From: Cnuella takakiae
GTDB lineage: Bacteria > Bacteroidota > Bacteroidia > Chitinophagales > Chitinophagaceae
Reading direction: 5' to 3'
NCBI RefSeq assembly: GCF_001953305.1
Contig: NZ_MTFE01000010.1
Location: forward strand, 3,550,202 to 3,614,201
DNA length: 64,000 bases
Shown here in pieces: positions 10,134-18,524 of this stretch. A model generated the notes under the pieces. It made no database searches. It had not been told where the DNA came from and worked only from the letters and a program-made list of their open reading frames with translations. The translations under genes were made by a program, and so were the position numbers. How positions within the stretch are numbered: position 1 is the stretch's first letter; every line of letters starts with the position of its first letter.

Positions 10134-11222
10134 TCAGGGCGATATCCGCACTTCCTTCCGGTTGATGCTATAATTAAATCCGCCCGAAAGCTGCAGGGCA
10201 TTCATGACCTCCTCTAATTGTTCGCCTTCAAATACTGCCGTATAGGTAGTTTGTTTTAGTTCTTCGTTGGTGATAAAAACAGTGACATCGTACCAACGCT
10301 CCAGTCGCTGCGCAATCGTCACCAGGCTTTCATTGTCAAATGCAAGCTTGTTGGAAACCCAGCTGGTTTCGTAAAGGGTGCTATCGCGTTCCAGCGGATG
10401 CACTTTGGATATACTAATCATTGGCTGGGGCAATGCGGTTGCAGCACCGCCGGCAGCTTCTTTTAGATCGGGTTTATTTTGTACTACCAGCTTTTCGCTT
10501 GGCTTAAGAACAATTTTCTTATCCGGGTTGTGCAGCACCTGCACTTCCACCGAACCATGTATCAGGGCCGTTTCCGTAGTAGCTTCATCAGGGTAGGCCC
10601 TAAGGTTGAAAGCAGTACCCAAAACCTTTAGATCTACCGTTTGGGTATGTATAATAAAAGGTTTGGTCTTGTCTTTAGCCACTTCGAAATATGCCTCTCC
10701 TATCAGTTTTACTTCCCGCAGGGTAGTATTAAATGCATCATCATACACCAGCCGGCTACCCGAATTAAGCCACACAACTGTGCCATCGGGCAGTTCTACT
10801 TTCGACTTGGAGCCAGGGCGGGTACTTACTACGTTTTGTTGGGGCGCCTTGCGGGCAGGCCGAAGTTGGAAAAACATACCGACAGCCAGCATCAGCGAAG
10901 CTGCTACCCCGCCTATCCACCACCATGTACGCAGGCTACGTACGGGTGTTTCCAACTCTTCGGGGTCGGCCACCTCATACTGCAGCACAGGTTCCGAAAG
11001 GTGCGTACTCAGGCGCTGCAAGTGCTTACTAAAAGCATCTTCAGCCTGAACCTTATTCGGCTTGGGCTTTTGCAACCAAAGCTCCTTCATCATTTCAGCC
11101 TGGAACACTGCTTCCGGGAAGGCCTTCAGCAGGCCATTCAACTCGGAGAGCTCTTCCTGTGATGCCTCGCCGGCAAGCTGCAGGCTCACAAGGGTCCATA
11201 AACGATCAGGAGCGGTGTTCAT
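10134..11222 (-). CDS. FecR family anti-sigma factor
   Basis: Membrane-bound anti-sigma factor of 362 residues. A cytoplasmic N-terminal part (about 1-95) would hold the sigma factor. A single transmembrane helix follows (WWWIGGVAASLMLAVGMFF, about 100-118). The periplasmic FecR domain (VELPDGTVVWLNSGSRL, then GEAYFEVAKD) and a C-terminal DUF4974 domain (about 295-362, RLERWYDVTV) would touch the STN domain of SusC. It lies between the ECF sigma gene and susC in the order sigma, fecR, susC, susD, standard for Bacteroidota surface-signalling loci. Confidence 0.94.
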   Translation of the reverse strand: MNTAPDRLWTLVSLQLAGEASQEELSELNGLLKAFPEAVFQAEMMKELWLQKPKPNKVQAEDAFSKHLQRLSTHLSEPVLQYEVADPEELETPVRSLRTWWWIGGVAASLMLAVGMFFQLRPARKAPQQNVVSTRPGSKSKVELPDGTVVWLNSGSRLVYDDAFNTTLREVKLIGEAYFEVAKDKTKPFIIHTQTVDLKVLGTAFNLRAYPDEATTETALIHGSVEVQVLHNPDKKIVLKPSEKLVVQNKPDLKEAAGGAATALPQPMISISKVHPLERDSTLYETSWVSNKLAFDNESLVTIAQRLERWYDVTVFITNEELKQTTYTAVFEGEQLEEVMNALQLSGGFNYSINRKEVRISP

Positions 11223-11280
11223 GCTATCAGAATAAGGACAGCGTTTGTTGGAGAATGTACCAAGGAGTACCTAAAAAAAT

Positions 11281-11871
11281 TTAAGAATGGGAAAAGCGGG
11301 CCGAATCGGCAATTCTTTTTCCCAATGTGGCAGGCAGGGCTGCTGCTAATTTCTTGGTGGCAATAGCTACCTGGTTGCGGACGGTAAGCACCGAAACATC
11401 CATGATGGCCGCCACATCCTTATACTTGAGCCCATCTTCGCGCACCAGCTGGAAAATGGCCCGGCACTGCGGGGGCAAATCGCGGATGGCAGCCTGTACC
11501 TTTTGGTACATTTCAGCTGATATTGCCAGTTCCTCAGGCGATGCGGAAGCAACAAAAAGATCCTCCATGCCATCGAGGGATACCACCTGGTGCTTGTAGT
11601 GGCGCGTAATATAATTGATGGAAAAATTGCGGGTAATGGTGTAGAGGTACACTTTTAAGGCAACCACCTTTTTCAGGTCGCTGCGTATTTGCCAGAGCTT
11701 GATGAAAACGTCGGAAACGATTTCTTCTGCAGCTTCCCTGGATTTGACGAAAGAAAAAGAAAATCGGTAAAGCCTGTCAAAAAGTAAATGATACAACTCT
11801 TGATAGGCGCGCATATCTTCCAAAATTGCTATGCGGTGCTGCAGGTCGGCAATACGGTCAAGCTCGTTCAT
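11281..11871 (-). CDS. ECF RNA polymerase sigma factor (sigma-70 family)
   Basis: A 196-residue sigma factor. Region 2 (about 25-95) shows YRFSFSFVKSREAAEEIVSD followed by VFIKLWQIR. Region 4 (about 125-180) shows the helix-turn-helix KYKDVAAIMDVSVLTVRNQV. I choose the ATG at 11871 (MNELDRIADLQH) rather than an upstream TTG at 11889. It lies 58 bases upstream of fecR and should drive the susCD transporter, and probably itself, when the anti-sigma factor is inactivated. Confidence 0.92.
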   Translation of the reverse strand: MNELDRIADLQHRIAILEDMRAYQELYHLLFDRLYRFSFSFVKSREAAEEIVSDVFIKLWQIRSDLKKVVALKVYLYTITRNFSINYITRHYKHQVVSLDGMEDLFVASASPEELAISAEMYQKVQAAIRDLPPQCRAIFQLVREDGLKYKDVAAIMDVSVLTVRNQVAIATKKLAAALPATLGKRIADSARFSHS

Positions 11872-12018
11872 GGCAAGGTTTGGCAACAAGGGTTCGGGGC
11901 TAAGGTAGGCTTTTACATGTGAACAAAAGAAATTATATGCAATATGAATTGCAATAATTTGTGCACAAGGGCACCGCTGGCAGCAATGCTCTTTTGCTTT
12001 AAATAATCAGGTAAAAGT

Positions 12019-12768
12019 TTACTGGGCTAAATAACCGCCATCGACAGGAAAGTAACTCCCGGTGACAAAAGATGCCTTGTCCGAACTTAACCACAATACC
12101 AGTTCTGCTACTTCTTCCGGCTTGCCCATTCTACCTATGGGATGCAGGGCAGTAAGCACCTCGGTGGTGGCTTCATCCAGCACCTCCAGCAATGGTGTTT
12201 TGATATAAGCCGGCCCCACCGCATTAACCCGGATGCCTTGCTGCGCATACTCCAGTGCTGCTGCTTTTGTGAGCCCTACCACGCCGTGTTTTGCCGCCAC
12301 ATATGCCGGCGACATACGGGTGCCAACCGCTCCCAGGATTGAAGCCATATTGATAATTACCCCACCCGATTGCAGCATGGCCGGCAGTTGGTACCGCATA
12401 CCATAGAACACACCGGAAAGGTTGGTGTCGATTACTTTTTGCCAGCCCTCAATGGGGTATTCGCCTGAGGGCGCCAGGGGGCCGCCAATGCCGGCATTGT
12501 TGCAAGCAATATGCAAGGCGCCAAATTGCGCCAGTGTTGCTTCAACAAGGGCTTTGTTGTCCTCGGGACTTGCTGTGTCACAACGAATAAATACAGCTAG
12601 CCCACCTTCCTGTTCAATTTGTGCCACCGTTTCCTTCCCTCCCTTTTCATTTACGTCAGACACTACCACTTTTGCTCCGTGCCGGGCATACAACTGTGCC
12701 ACTGCCCGCCCTATTCCCGAACCTGCTCCGGTTACAAGAGCGACCTTATCCTGTAAAAACTTTTCCAT
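12019..12768 (-). CDS. SDR family oxidoreductase
   Basis: Classical short-chain dehydrogenase/reductase of 249 residues. It has the cofactor motif TGAGSGIGRA near the N-terminus, NNAGIGG, the catalytic Tyr-x3-Lys in YVAAKHG, and the C-terminal VTGSYFPVDGGYLAQ. The closest general type is the glucose/3-oxoacyl-reductase-like cSDR family; the substrate is not predictable. It is monocistronic, with no functional link visible to its neighbours. Confidence 0.88.
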   Translation of the reverse strand: MEKFLQDKVALVTGAGSGIGRAVAQLYARHGAKVVVSDVNEKGGKETVAQIEQEGGLAVFIRCDTASPEDNKALVEATLAQFGALHIACNNAGIGGPLAPSGEYPIEGWQKVIDTNLSGVFYGMRYQLPAMLQSGGVIINMASILGAVGTRMSPAYVAAKHGVVGLTKAAALEYAQQGIRVNAVGPAYIKTPLLEVLDEATTEVLTALHPIGRMGKPEEVAELVLWLSSDKASFVTGSYFPVDGGYLAQ

Positions 12769-12931
12769 ACCTGGTTTTTAGAAGTTTTAATCTGATACAA
12801 TGTAATCATGTGCACAACTTGCTCACCATTATTTGCATTAGGGGAAAGCCTGAAAAAGGATAGGTTTTACTGCTGAAATGCAGGAAATAAGAAGAAAAAA
12901 CGGGCTCGTGCACAACAACAGGTTGGCACAC

Positions 12932-12961
12932 TTTGTGGCACTTGTGCTGTAACCAAATTTG
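12932..12961 (+). promoter_or_regulatory. Candidate RpoD-type promoter of the SPW-repeat gene
   Basis: TTTG at 12932-12935, 18 bases, then CAAATTTG at 12954-12961, one mismatch from TAnnTTTG. The gene starts only 6 bases downstream, so the mRNA would have almost no leader. Confidence 0.4.
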
Positions 12962-12967
12962 TGAAAT

Positions 12968-13357
12968 ATGAAAATTATAGGAACGAAGATGCACGGGTAT
13001 TTGGACTACATCATGGGCGTACTGCTGATTGCAGCTCCATGGCTATTTGACTTTGCAGCAGGCGGCGCCGAAACATGGGTGCCGGTGATACTGGGTGCAG
13101 GCACCATCCTGTATAGCCTGTTTACCGATTACGAGCTGGGCATGAGCCGGCAGTTGAGTATGCGCACCCACCTGGGCCTTGATCTTGCCGGTGGTGCCCT
13201 GCTGGCTGTTTCCCCCTGGTTGTTTGGCTTTGCCGACTACGTGTATATGCCGCACCTCATCCTGGGTATCCTGGAAGTAGGTGCCTCATTAATGACCAAA
13301 ACACACCCTTCAAACGAAAGAGCACATCACCAACATGGCGCACATGCCATGCATTAA
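12968..13357 (+). CDS. SPW-repeat small integral membrane protein
   Basis: A 129-residue membrane protein with two copies of an SPW-type motif, IAAPWLFDFA (about 22-31) and AVSPWLFGFA (about 79-88), each followed by further hydrophobic helices, giving four predicted segments. The C-terminus is a short His-rich tail (HHQHGAHAMH). Family members are small stress-associated membrane proteins of unknown biochemical function. The His-rich end might bind a metal, but that is speculation. Confidence 0.8.
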   Translation: MKIIGTKMHGYLDYIMGVLLIAAPWLFDFAAGGAETWVPVILGAGTILYSLFTDYELGMSRQLSMRTHLGLDLAGGALLAVSPWLFGFADYVYMPHLILGILEVGASLMTKTHPSNERAHHQHGAHAMH

Positions 13358-13459
13358 GCAGGTTTCTTCTTTACGGTAAACCAATATAGTAGTAGCCTCA
13401 CGGAAGTGGGGCTACACTTATTTAGGGGAGTGAAGGATTTTATGAATGTAGAAGGGGGT

Positions 13460-13494
13460 ATGGACCATGGACGATGGACCATGGACCATGGACA
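13460..13494. repeat. Tandem heptamer array ATGGACC (five units)
   Basis: Five consecutive 7-base units (ATGGACC, ATGGACG, ATGGACC, ATGGACC, ATGGACA) in the space between the SPW gene and the Crp/Fnr gene. The same heptamer, read as ACCATGG/CCCATGG, is found inside the argF'-type gene at 40874-40901. Confidence 0.9.
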
Positions 13495-13557
13495 ACGCTT
13501 TAGGTTAGGGCCGTTTTGTGTTTTCAGGCACTTCTATTGAATTTCAGGCTTGAAGCT

Positions 13558-14247
13558 TTACTCCTGCCCTGCTGCAGTTTGTAAACCTGCATGATCAGAA
13601 AGTAAAAGCTCCTTACCCGAGGTTTGAATAAGGCCGGCATCAGAAAGTTCTGCCAGCATCCGGAACACGGTTTCGTAGGTAGCGCCAACATAAGCGGCCA
13701 GGTCCTGGCGGCTGATGGTAATATTCAAATACCCGTCTGCTGTAGTACCAAATTTTTGTTCCAGGAAAAGCAAGGCAGCAGCTACCCTGCTTTTAACGGT
13801 AAGCCTTGCCATATTGCGCATACGCTGTTCCGACTCGCGGAGTTCATCGGCAAAGAACTGCATCAACAGCAACAGCAGTTCGGGATTGGTTTTGAGGGTA
13901 GCGTAGAAAAAATCTAGGGGTATAAAACAAATGGTACAGGGTTCAAGTGCCGTGGCGGAAACCGGATAGTGCAAATCGGCACCAAGTCCGCGGTGGCCTA
14001 CAATGGCACCCGGGCCTGCAAACCGGAGAATCAATTCTTTATCCTCCGTCCAGCGCTGGTGCACTTTTACCTTACCGTTGACAAGGAAAAATACACCTTC
14101 CACTTGCGCGCCTTCGGTAAACAACTGTTCCCCTTTTGCCACACTGTAGGTCTGCCGCCGCAACTCCAGCAAAGGCCGCCAGGCCTCTATTACATTACGG
14201 CATAAAAAACAACTGTGTAGATCACATCCCTGCTTTAGTTTTTTCAT
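13558..14247 (-). CDS. Crp/Fnr family transcriptional regulator, possible oxygen or redox sensor
   Basis: A 229-residue regulator: cyclic-nucleotide-binding-like beta roll (about 35-120), dimer helix (about 120-155) and a C-terminal winged helix (ISRQDLAAYVGATYETVFRML). The N-terminus has C8, C13 and C16 (CDLHSCFLC), and C107 falls in PCTICFIPLDFF, the place of FNR Cys122. Three clustered Cys plus this one could hold an Fe-S cluster as in FNR, although no fourth N-terminal Cys follows C16. Given its place beside the sirohaem and nitrite/nitrate reductase genes, I infer it controls them, perhaps through the palindrome at 15145. Target and signal are not proven. Confidence 0.88.
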   Translation of the reverse strand: MKKLKQGCDLHSCFLCRNVIEAWRPLLELRRQTYSVAKGEQLFTEGAQVEGVFFLVNGKVKVHQRWTEDKELILRFAGPGAIVGHRGLGADLHYPVSATALEPCTICFIPLDFFYATLKTNPELLLLLMQFFADELRESEQRMRNMARLTVKSRVAAALLFLEQKFGTTADGYLNITISRQDLAAYVGATYETVFRMLAELSDAGLIQTSGKELLLSDHAGLQTAAGQE

Positions 14248-14298
14248 CCTTTCTTGCTTGGAGCAGCAAAGTAGGTAATCTGAAACAGGGTCCCAAAA

Positions 14299-15069
14299 TC
14301 AAACGCGCTGTTGCAGGATTGCTTGCTGCGCTTCAGCCGCCACCAGCGTGGGATGCAGGCGCACCACTTCACCGATCATGATGATAGCAGGATTGGATAA
14401 GCCGGCATGTTCCGCACGAAAAACAATATCCTTTACCGTACCGATCACCATTTTTTCGTTGGTACAGGTACCATTTTGAATAATGGCAACCGGTGTATCG
14501 CCTTTTCCATTGGCTTTGAAAATATCGGTTATTCGTTCCAGTTTGCTCATCGCCATTAGCATGATCACCGTGGCCGATGATTTTGCGGCCAGTTCTATAT
14601 CGGCCGACAGCTCGCCCGACTGCGTAGTACCGGTGGTTACCCAAAAACTTTCGTTGATGCCCCTGCAGGTAAGCGGCAGCATCTGCGAAGCGGGTACCGC
14701 AAGTGCGCTTGAAATACCGGGCACCACATCCACTGCAATGCCATGCGCCCTTGCTACTTCGATCTCTTCCTGCGCCCTGCCAAATACAAAAGGATCTCCT
14801 CCCTTTAGGCGCACCACATGGCCATGGCGGGTAGCCATCTCAATGATCAAGATGTTGATCTCGCTTTGCGAAAGCGCATGGCAGCCATAGCGCTTGCCCA
14901 CAAATTGCAGGATGGTGCCTGGCCGGGCATGTTTCAGCAAAGCCTCGTTGGCCAGTGCATCATATAATATAACATCGGCCGATCCTAATATTTTAATTGC
15001 TTTTAATGTAATCAAATCCGGGTCGCCAGGACCGGCCCCAACCAGTGTTAAACGGGAATTTGCCTGCAT
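14299..15069 (-). CDS. cobA: Uroporphyrinogen-III C-methyltransferase (SUMT), sirohaem precursor synthesis
   Basis: Transfers two methyl groups from SAM to uroporphyrinogen III to make precorrin-2, the precursor of sirohaem. The 256-residue protein has the TP_methylase hallmarks: LVGAGPGDPDLITLKA at the N-terminus, VVRLKGGDPFVFGRAQEE, and VVPGISSALAVPA. I use the ATG at 15069; a TTG two codons earlier is possible. No fused precorrin-2 dehydrogenase/ferrochelatase is present, so those steps must be encoded elsewhere. It is divergent from nirB, whose product needs sirohaem, so the genomic link is direct. Confidence 0.93.
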   Translation of the reverse strand: MQANSRLTLVGAGPGDPDLITLKAIKILGSADVILYDALANEALLKHARPGTILQFVGKRYGCHALSQSEINILIIEMATRHGHVVRLKGGDPFVFGRAQEEIEVARAHGIAVDVVPGISSALAVPASQMLPLTCRGINESFWVTTGTTQSGELSADIELAAKSSATVIMLMAMSKLERITDIFKANGKGDTPVAIIQNGTCTNEKMVIGTVKDIVFRAEHAGLSNPAIIMIGEVVRLHPTLVAAEAQQAILQQRV

Positions 15070-15144
15070 ATTCAAATTATTTTATGCTATATGTATATTT
15101 TATTTCCACCAACATGCTTAAAGTTAAACCAAATAATATTATTT

Positions 15145-15164
15145 TTATGACAGAGATCACATAA
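15145..15164. promoter_or_regulatory. Candidate Crp/Fnr-type operator between cobA and nirB
   Basis: TTATGACAGAGATCACATAA fits the E. coli CRP layout TGTGA-N6-TCACA with one mismatch on one arm. It lies about 75 bases upstream of the cobA start and about 105 bases upstream of the nirB start. The Crp/Fnr gene at 13558-14247 is the obvious candidate to bind it. Similarity to the E. coli consensus is seen; binding is inferred. Confidence 0.45.
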
Positions 15165-15269
15165 AAGAGCAAGTTTAATGACGTAAAAACTTTAACCACT
15201 CTGATATGTATTTTATTTTTATATAACGATCGCTTGCCATTGCACTTTTACTGACCTAAAAGTTTCAAG

Positions 15270-17771
15270 ATGAAAATTGTAATCATCGGCAATGGCATGG
15301 TAGGATACAAGCTTTGCGAAAAGCTGCTCGCCAAACCAATTGCTGCTCCCTTGCACATCACCGTTTTTGGTGAAGAGGTACGTCCCGCCTATGACCGGGT
15401 ACACCTCAGCGCATTTTTTGACGGCAAAACCGCCGATGACTTGAGCCTGGCTCCGGCATCCTGGTACGCCGACAATGGCATTGCACTGCACCTGAGCGAC
15501 CCTGTGCTTAGTATCGACCGTGCCGCCAAAACCGTTTCTTCCCATGCCGGTCACACCATCCCGTACGACTACCTGGTGCTGGCTACCGGCTCTGCCGCTT
15601 TTGTACCGCCCATTCCCGGTGTAGAGAAAGAAGGCGTGTTTATTTACCGCACCATCGAGGACCTGGAACTTATGCAGGCCCATGCCCGCAAGGCAAAGAA
15701 GGGTGCTGTGATTGGTGGCGGCCTCCTTGGGCTTGAAGCGGCCAAGGCCTTGCTCGACCTTGGATTAGGAACAACCCATGTAGTGGAATTTGCCCCCCGC
15801 CTGATGCCCCGCCAGATTGATGAAGCAGGCTCCCGCATGCTACAGGGCAAGCTGGAAGAACTGGGCATACAAATACATACATCCAAAAACACAGCGGCTA
15901 TTGTTGGTGAAGACACCATCACCGGTATGGACTTTACCGATGGCAGCCACCTGGAAGTGGATATGCTGGTGATTTCCGCAGGCATCAAACCCCGCGACGA
16001 GCTGGCCCGCCACTGCGGACTGGAAGTAGGCCCAAGGGGCGGCATCGTTGTCAACAACAGCCTCCAAACCTCCGACCCTTCTATTTTTGCCATTGGCGAA
16101 TGCGCCCTCCACGAAGGCATGATCTACGGGCTGGTAGCACCCGGCTACGAAATGGCCGATGTGGTTGCCACCCACCTCTCCGGTGCCGCCAAATCCTTCA
16201 CCGGTTTCGACATGAGCACCAAGCTCAAACTCATAGGCGTGGATGTTGCCTCCTTTGGCGACCCGTTTATTGGTCCTAATGAAGCCCGCACCATTGTACT
16301 GGAAGATACCAGCAAGGGTATCTATAAAAGAATCAACATCAGCAACGACGGCAAAAAGCTGCTGGGTGGCATCCTGGTTGGGGATGCGGAAGCATATAAT
16401 ATGTTGCTGCAAACCGCCAAGAACGGCCTGGCATTGCCGCCCAACCCCGAAGACCTGATACTCGGTGCACGCGGCGGCAGCGAAGAGGCCGGTGCCGGTG
16501 TGGCCGCACTGCCCGAAGACGCACTGATCTGCAGTTGCGAAGGCATTACCAAGGGCCAGATCTGCAGCTCCGTAACAGACGGCGGTTGCGAAAGCGTGGA
16601 TGCCATTAAGAAATGCACCAAGGCCGGTACCGGCTGCGGCGGCTGCGTACCCATGATCAAGGACCTGATGGTACACACCATGAAGAGCCAGGGCAAGTAT
16701 GTACGCAATGTCATCTGCGAACATTTTGAATTTAGCCGCCAGGAGTTACTGAACCTGGTAAAAGTGAAAAACCTCACCACCTACAACGAGGTGCTCGACA
16801 CCCTGGGCAAAGGCGATGGTTGCGAAATATGCAAACCGCTCGTCGCCTCTATCCTGGCTTCTTTGTGGAACGAGGTGATCCTGAAAAAAGGAAATGACAC
16901 GGCTCAGGACTCTAACGACCGCTTTCTTGCCAATATCCAGAAAGGCGGCACCTACTCCGTAGTACCCCGCATTCCCGGCGGTGAGATCACACCTGAGAAA
17001 CTCATTGTGATCGGGCAGGTAGCACAGAAATACAACCTCTACACCAAAATAACCGGCGGCCAGCGCATCGATATGTTCGGCGCCCACCTCAACGACCTCC
17101 CCGCTATCTGGGAAGAACTGATTGCCGCCGGTTTTGAAAGCGGCCATGCCTACGGCAAATCTTTGCGCACGGTAAAAAGCTGCGTGGGTTCTACCTGGTG
17201 CCGCTTTGGCCTCCACGACAGCGTAAGCTTTGCCATCCGCATTGAAGAACGCTACCGCGGCCTGCGGGCACCCCACAAGTTGAAATCTGCCGTTTCGGGT
17301 TGCATCCGCGAATGTGCCGAGGCACAATCCAAGGACTTTGGCATCATTGCCACTGAAAAAGGATGGAACTTGTATGTATGCGGTAATGGCGGCTCCAAAC
17401 CCCAGCACGCACTCCTGCTTGCTGCTGATATCGACAGCGAAACCTGCATCCGCTATATCGACCGCTTCCTGATGTTGTACATCAAAACCGCTGACCCCCT
17501 CACTCGTACAGCCACCTGGCTCAACAAGCTGGAAGGTGGCATCGACTACCTCCGCAACGTGGTGGTTAATGACAGCCTCGGCCTGGCAGAACAGTTTGAA
17601 CAGGAAATGCAGGAACTGGTAGATGCCTACGAATGCGAATGGAAAGCCGTAGTGGAAAGTCCCGAACTCCGCAAGCGCTTCTCGCACTTTGTCAACGCCC
17701 CCGAGGAGAAAGATCCCACCGTACAATTCGAATCCATGCGCGACCAGAAGAAGGCCGCCGACTGGAAGTAG
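15270..17771 (+). CDS. nirB: Assimilatory nitrite reductase [NAD(P)H], large subunit
   Basis: Reduces nitrite to ammonium in the cytoplasm using NAD(P)H. The 833 residues, a normal length, comprise: an FAD/NAD(P)H oxidoreductase (about 1-400; VIIGNGMVGYK at the N-terminus, GGGLLGLEAA near 150); a BFD-like [2Fe-2S] domain (about 418-460; CSCEG and CGGC cysteine pairs); a ferredoxin-like NIR/SIR half domain (about 560-630); and the [4Fe-4S]-sirohaem domain with C-x5-C near 637 (CVGSTWC) and C-x3-C near 677 (CIREC). All key cysteines are present. It heads the plus-strand nitrate/nitrite block and is followed by nirD. Confidence 0.97.
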   Translation: MKIVIIGNGMVGYKLCEKLLAKPIAAPLHITVFGEEVRPAYDRVHLSAFFDGKTADDLSLAPASWYADNGIALHLSDPVLSIDRAAKTVSSHAGHTIPYDYLVLATGSAAFVPPIPGVEKEGVFIYRTIEDLELMQAHARKAKKGAVIGGGLLGLEAAKALLDLGLGTTHVVEFAPRLMPRQIDEAGSRMLQGKLEELGIQIHTSKNTAAIVGEDTITGMDFTDGSHLEVDMLVISAGIKPRDELARHCGLEVGPRGGIVVNNSLQTSDPSIFAIGECALHEGMIYGLVAPGYEMADVVATHLSGAAKSFTGFDMSTKLKLIGVDVASFGDPFIGPNEARTIVLEDTSKGIYKRINISNDGKKLLGGILVGDAEAYNMLLQTAKNGLALPPNPEDLILGARGGSEEAGAGVAALPEDALICSCEGITKGQICSSVTDGGCESVDAIKKCTKAGTGCGGCVPMIKDLMVHTMKSQGKYVRNVICEHFEFSRQELLNLVKVKNLTTYNEVLDTLGKGDGCEICKPLVASILASLWNEVILKKGNDTAQDSNDRFLANIQKGGTYSVVPRIPGGEITPEKLIVIGQVAQKYNLYTKITGGQRIDMFGAHLNDLPAIWEELIAAGFESGHAYGKSLRTVKSCVGSTWCRFGLHDSVSFAIRIEERYRGLRAPHKLKSAVSGCIRECAEAQSKDFGIIATEKGWNLYVCGNGGSKPQHALLLAADIDSETCIRYIDRFLMLYIKTADPLTRTATWLNKLEGGIDYLRNVVVNDSLGLAEQFEQEMQELVDAYECEWKAVVESPELRKRFSHFVNAPEEKDPTVQFESMRDQKKAADWK

Positions 17772-17779
17772 GTTTTTAG

Positions 17780-17886
17780 ATTATTGATTATTGATTACTG
17801 ATTATTAATTATTGGAGCTGCCGTGCACACGAAGTCTTTTCTGATTGTGCAGGGCACCCAATAATCAATAATAAATAATCAATAAT
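17780..17886. repeat. Inverted repeat of ATTATTGATT-type sequence between nirB and nirD
   Basis: The left arm (17780-17815) is made of ATTATTGATT-like units ending TTATTGG. The right arm (17858-17886) starts CCAATAATCAATAATAAA and reads as its reverse complement with small differences. About 40 bases of unrelated sequence form the loop. Confidence 0.75.
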
Positions 17887-17925
17887 GTCAACCCATAGCA
17901 ATATTCATCAATCAAAACCCACCCC

Positions 17926-18303
17926 ATGAGTGCAACACTTACCGAAAGCTACACCTGGTTTGCTGCCTGCAGCACCACCGATGTACCCGAGAATGGCGGC
18001 GTTTGTGTAAAGTATAAAAACGACCAGATCGCCCTGTTCAATTTTACCCGCCGGGGCGAATGGTATGCTACGCAAAATATGTGTCCCCACCGCATGCAAA
18101 TGGCCATCAGCCGCGGCATGATCGGTTCTATTGAAGGCGAACCCAAAGTGGCCTGCCCCTTTCACAAGAAAAACTTTTCGCTTGTGGATGGCCGTTGCCT
18201 GAGCGATGACAGCTGCGGCGACCTGAAAACATACCCCGTAAAAGTGGAAGGCGGGAGGGTATTCATCGGCATTCCCGGCGCGGAAGAAGATACGTGGGCT
18301 TGA
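17926..18303 (+). CDS. nirD: Nitrite reductase small subunit, Rieske-type
   Basis: A 125-residue Rieske-fold partner of NirB. Unlike enteric NirD, which lacks the cluster, the ligand pattern is complete: C53-P-H55 and C77-P-F-H80 (CPHR, CPFHKK). A [2Fe-2S] Rieske cluster is therefore expected. It follows nirB by 154 bases, the space being filled by an AT-rich inverted repeat. Confidence 0.92.
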   Translation: MSATLTESYTWFAACSTTDVPENGGVCVKYKNDQIALFNFTRRGEWYATQNMCPHRMQMAISRGMIGSIEGEPKVACPFHKKNFSLVDGRCLSDDSCGDLKTYPVKVEGGRVFIGIPGAEEDTWA

Positions 18304-18315
18304 AGATTAAGAATG

Positions 18316-18436
18316 GAACCACGAAGGCACTAAGCAACAAAGGATCACAAAGGAATTTAAATAGCCGCATATAAGCTTTGACCGCAAGTAAACGACCCTC
18401 TTTGTGCACCTTTTTCCCTTCGGGTCTTTGTGGTTC
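18316..18436. repeat. Dispersed CACAAAG-type inverted repeat
   Basis: GAACCAC at 18316 pairs with GTGGTTC ending at 18436, and internal ACAAAGG segments pair with CTCTTTGT. The same sequence type (CACAAAG, CTAAG, CTTTGTG) recurs at 40290-40360 and, more diverged, at 54157-54257. Confidence 0.7.
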
Positions 18437-18524
18437 AACAAAAAATAAAAAGGCCCGACCAGGCTGCCACCTGACGGACCCGAGGATTTAAATACTTGCA
18501 TCATTTAAACCAACCCAAAAGTAC

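Noticed and set aside
15840..17726. Two long antisense reading frames opposite nirB
   Set aside because: They lie entirely against a well-conserved gene, have no recognisable domains, and arise from the codon bias of the opposite strand.
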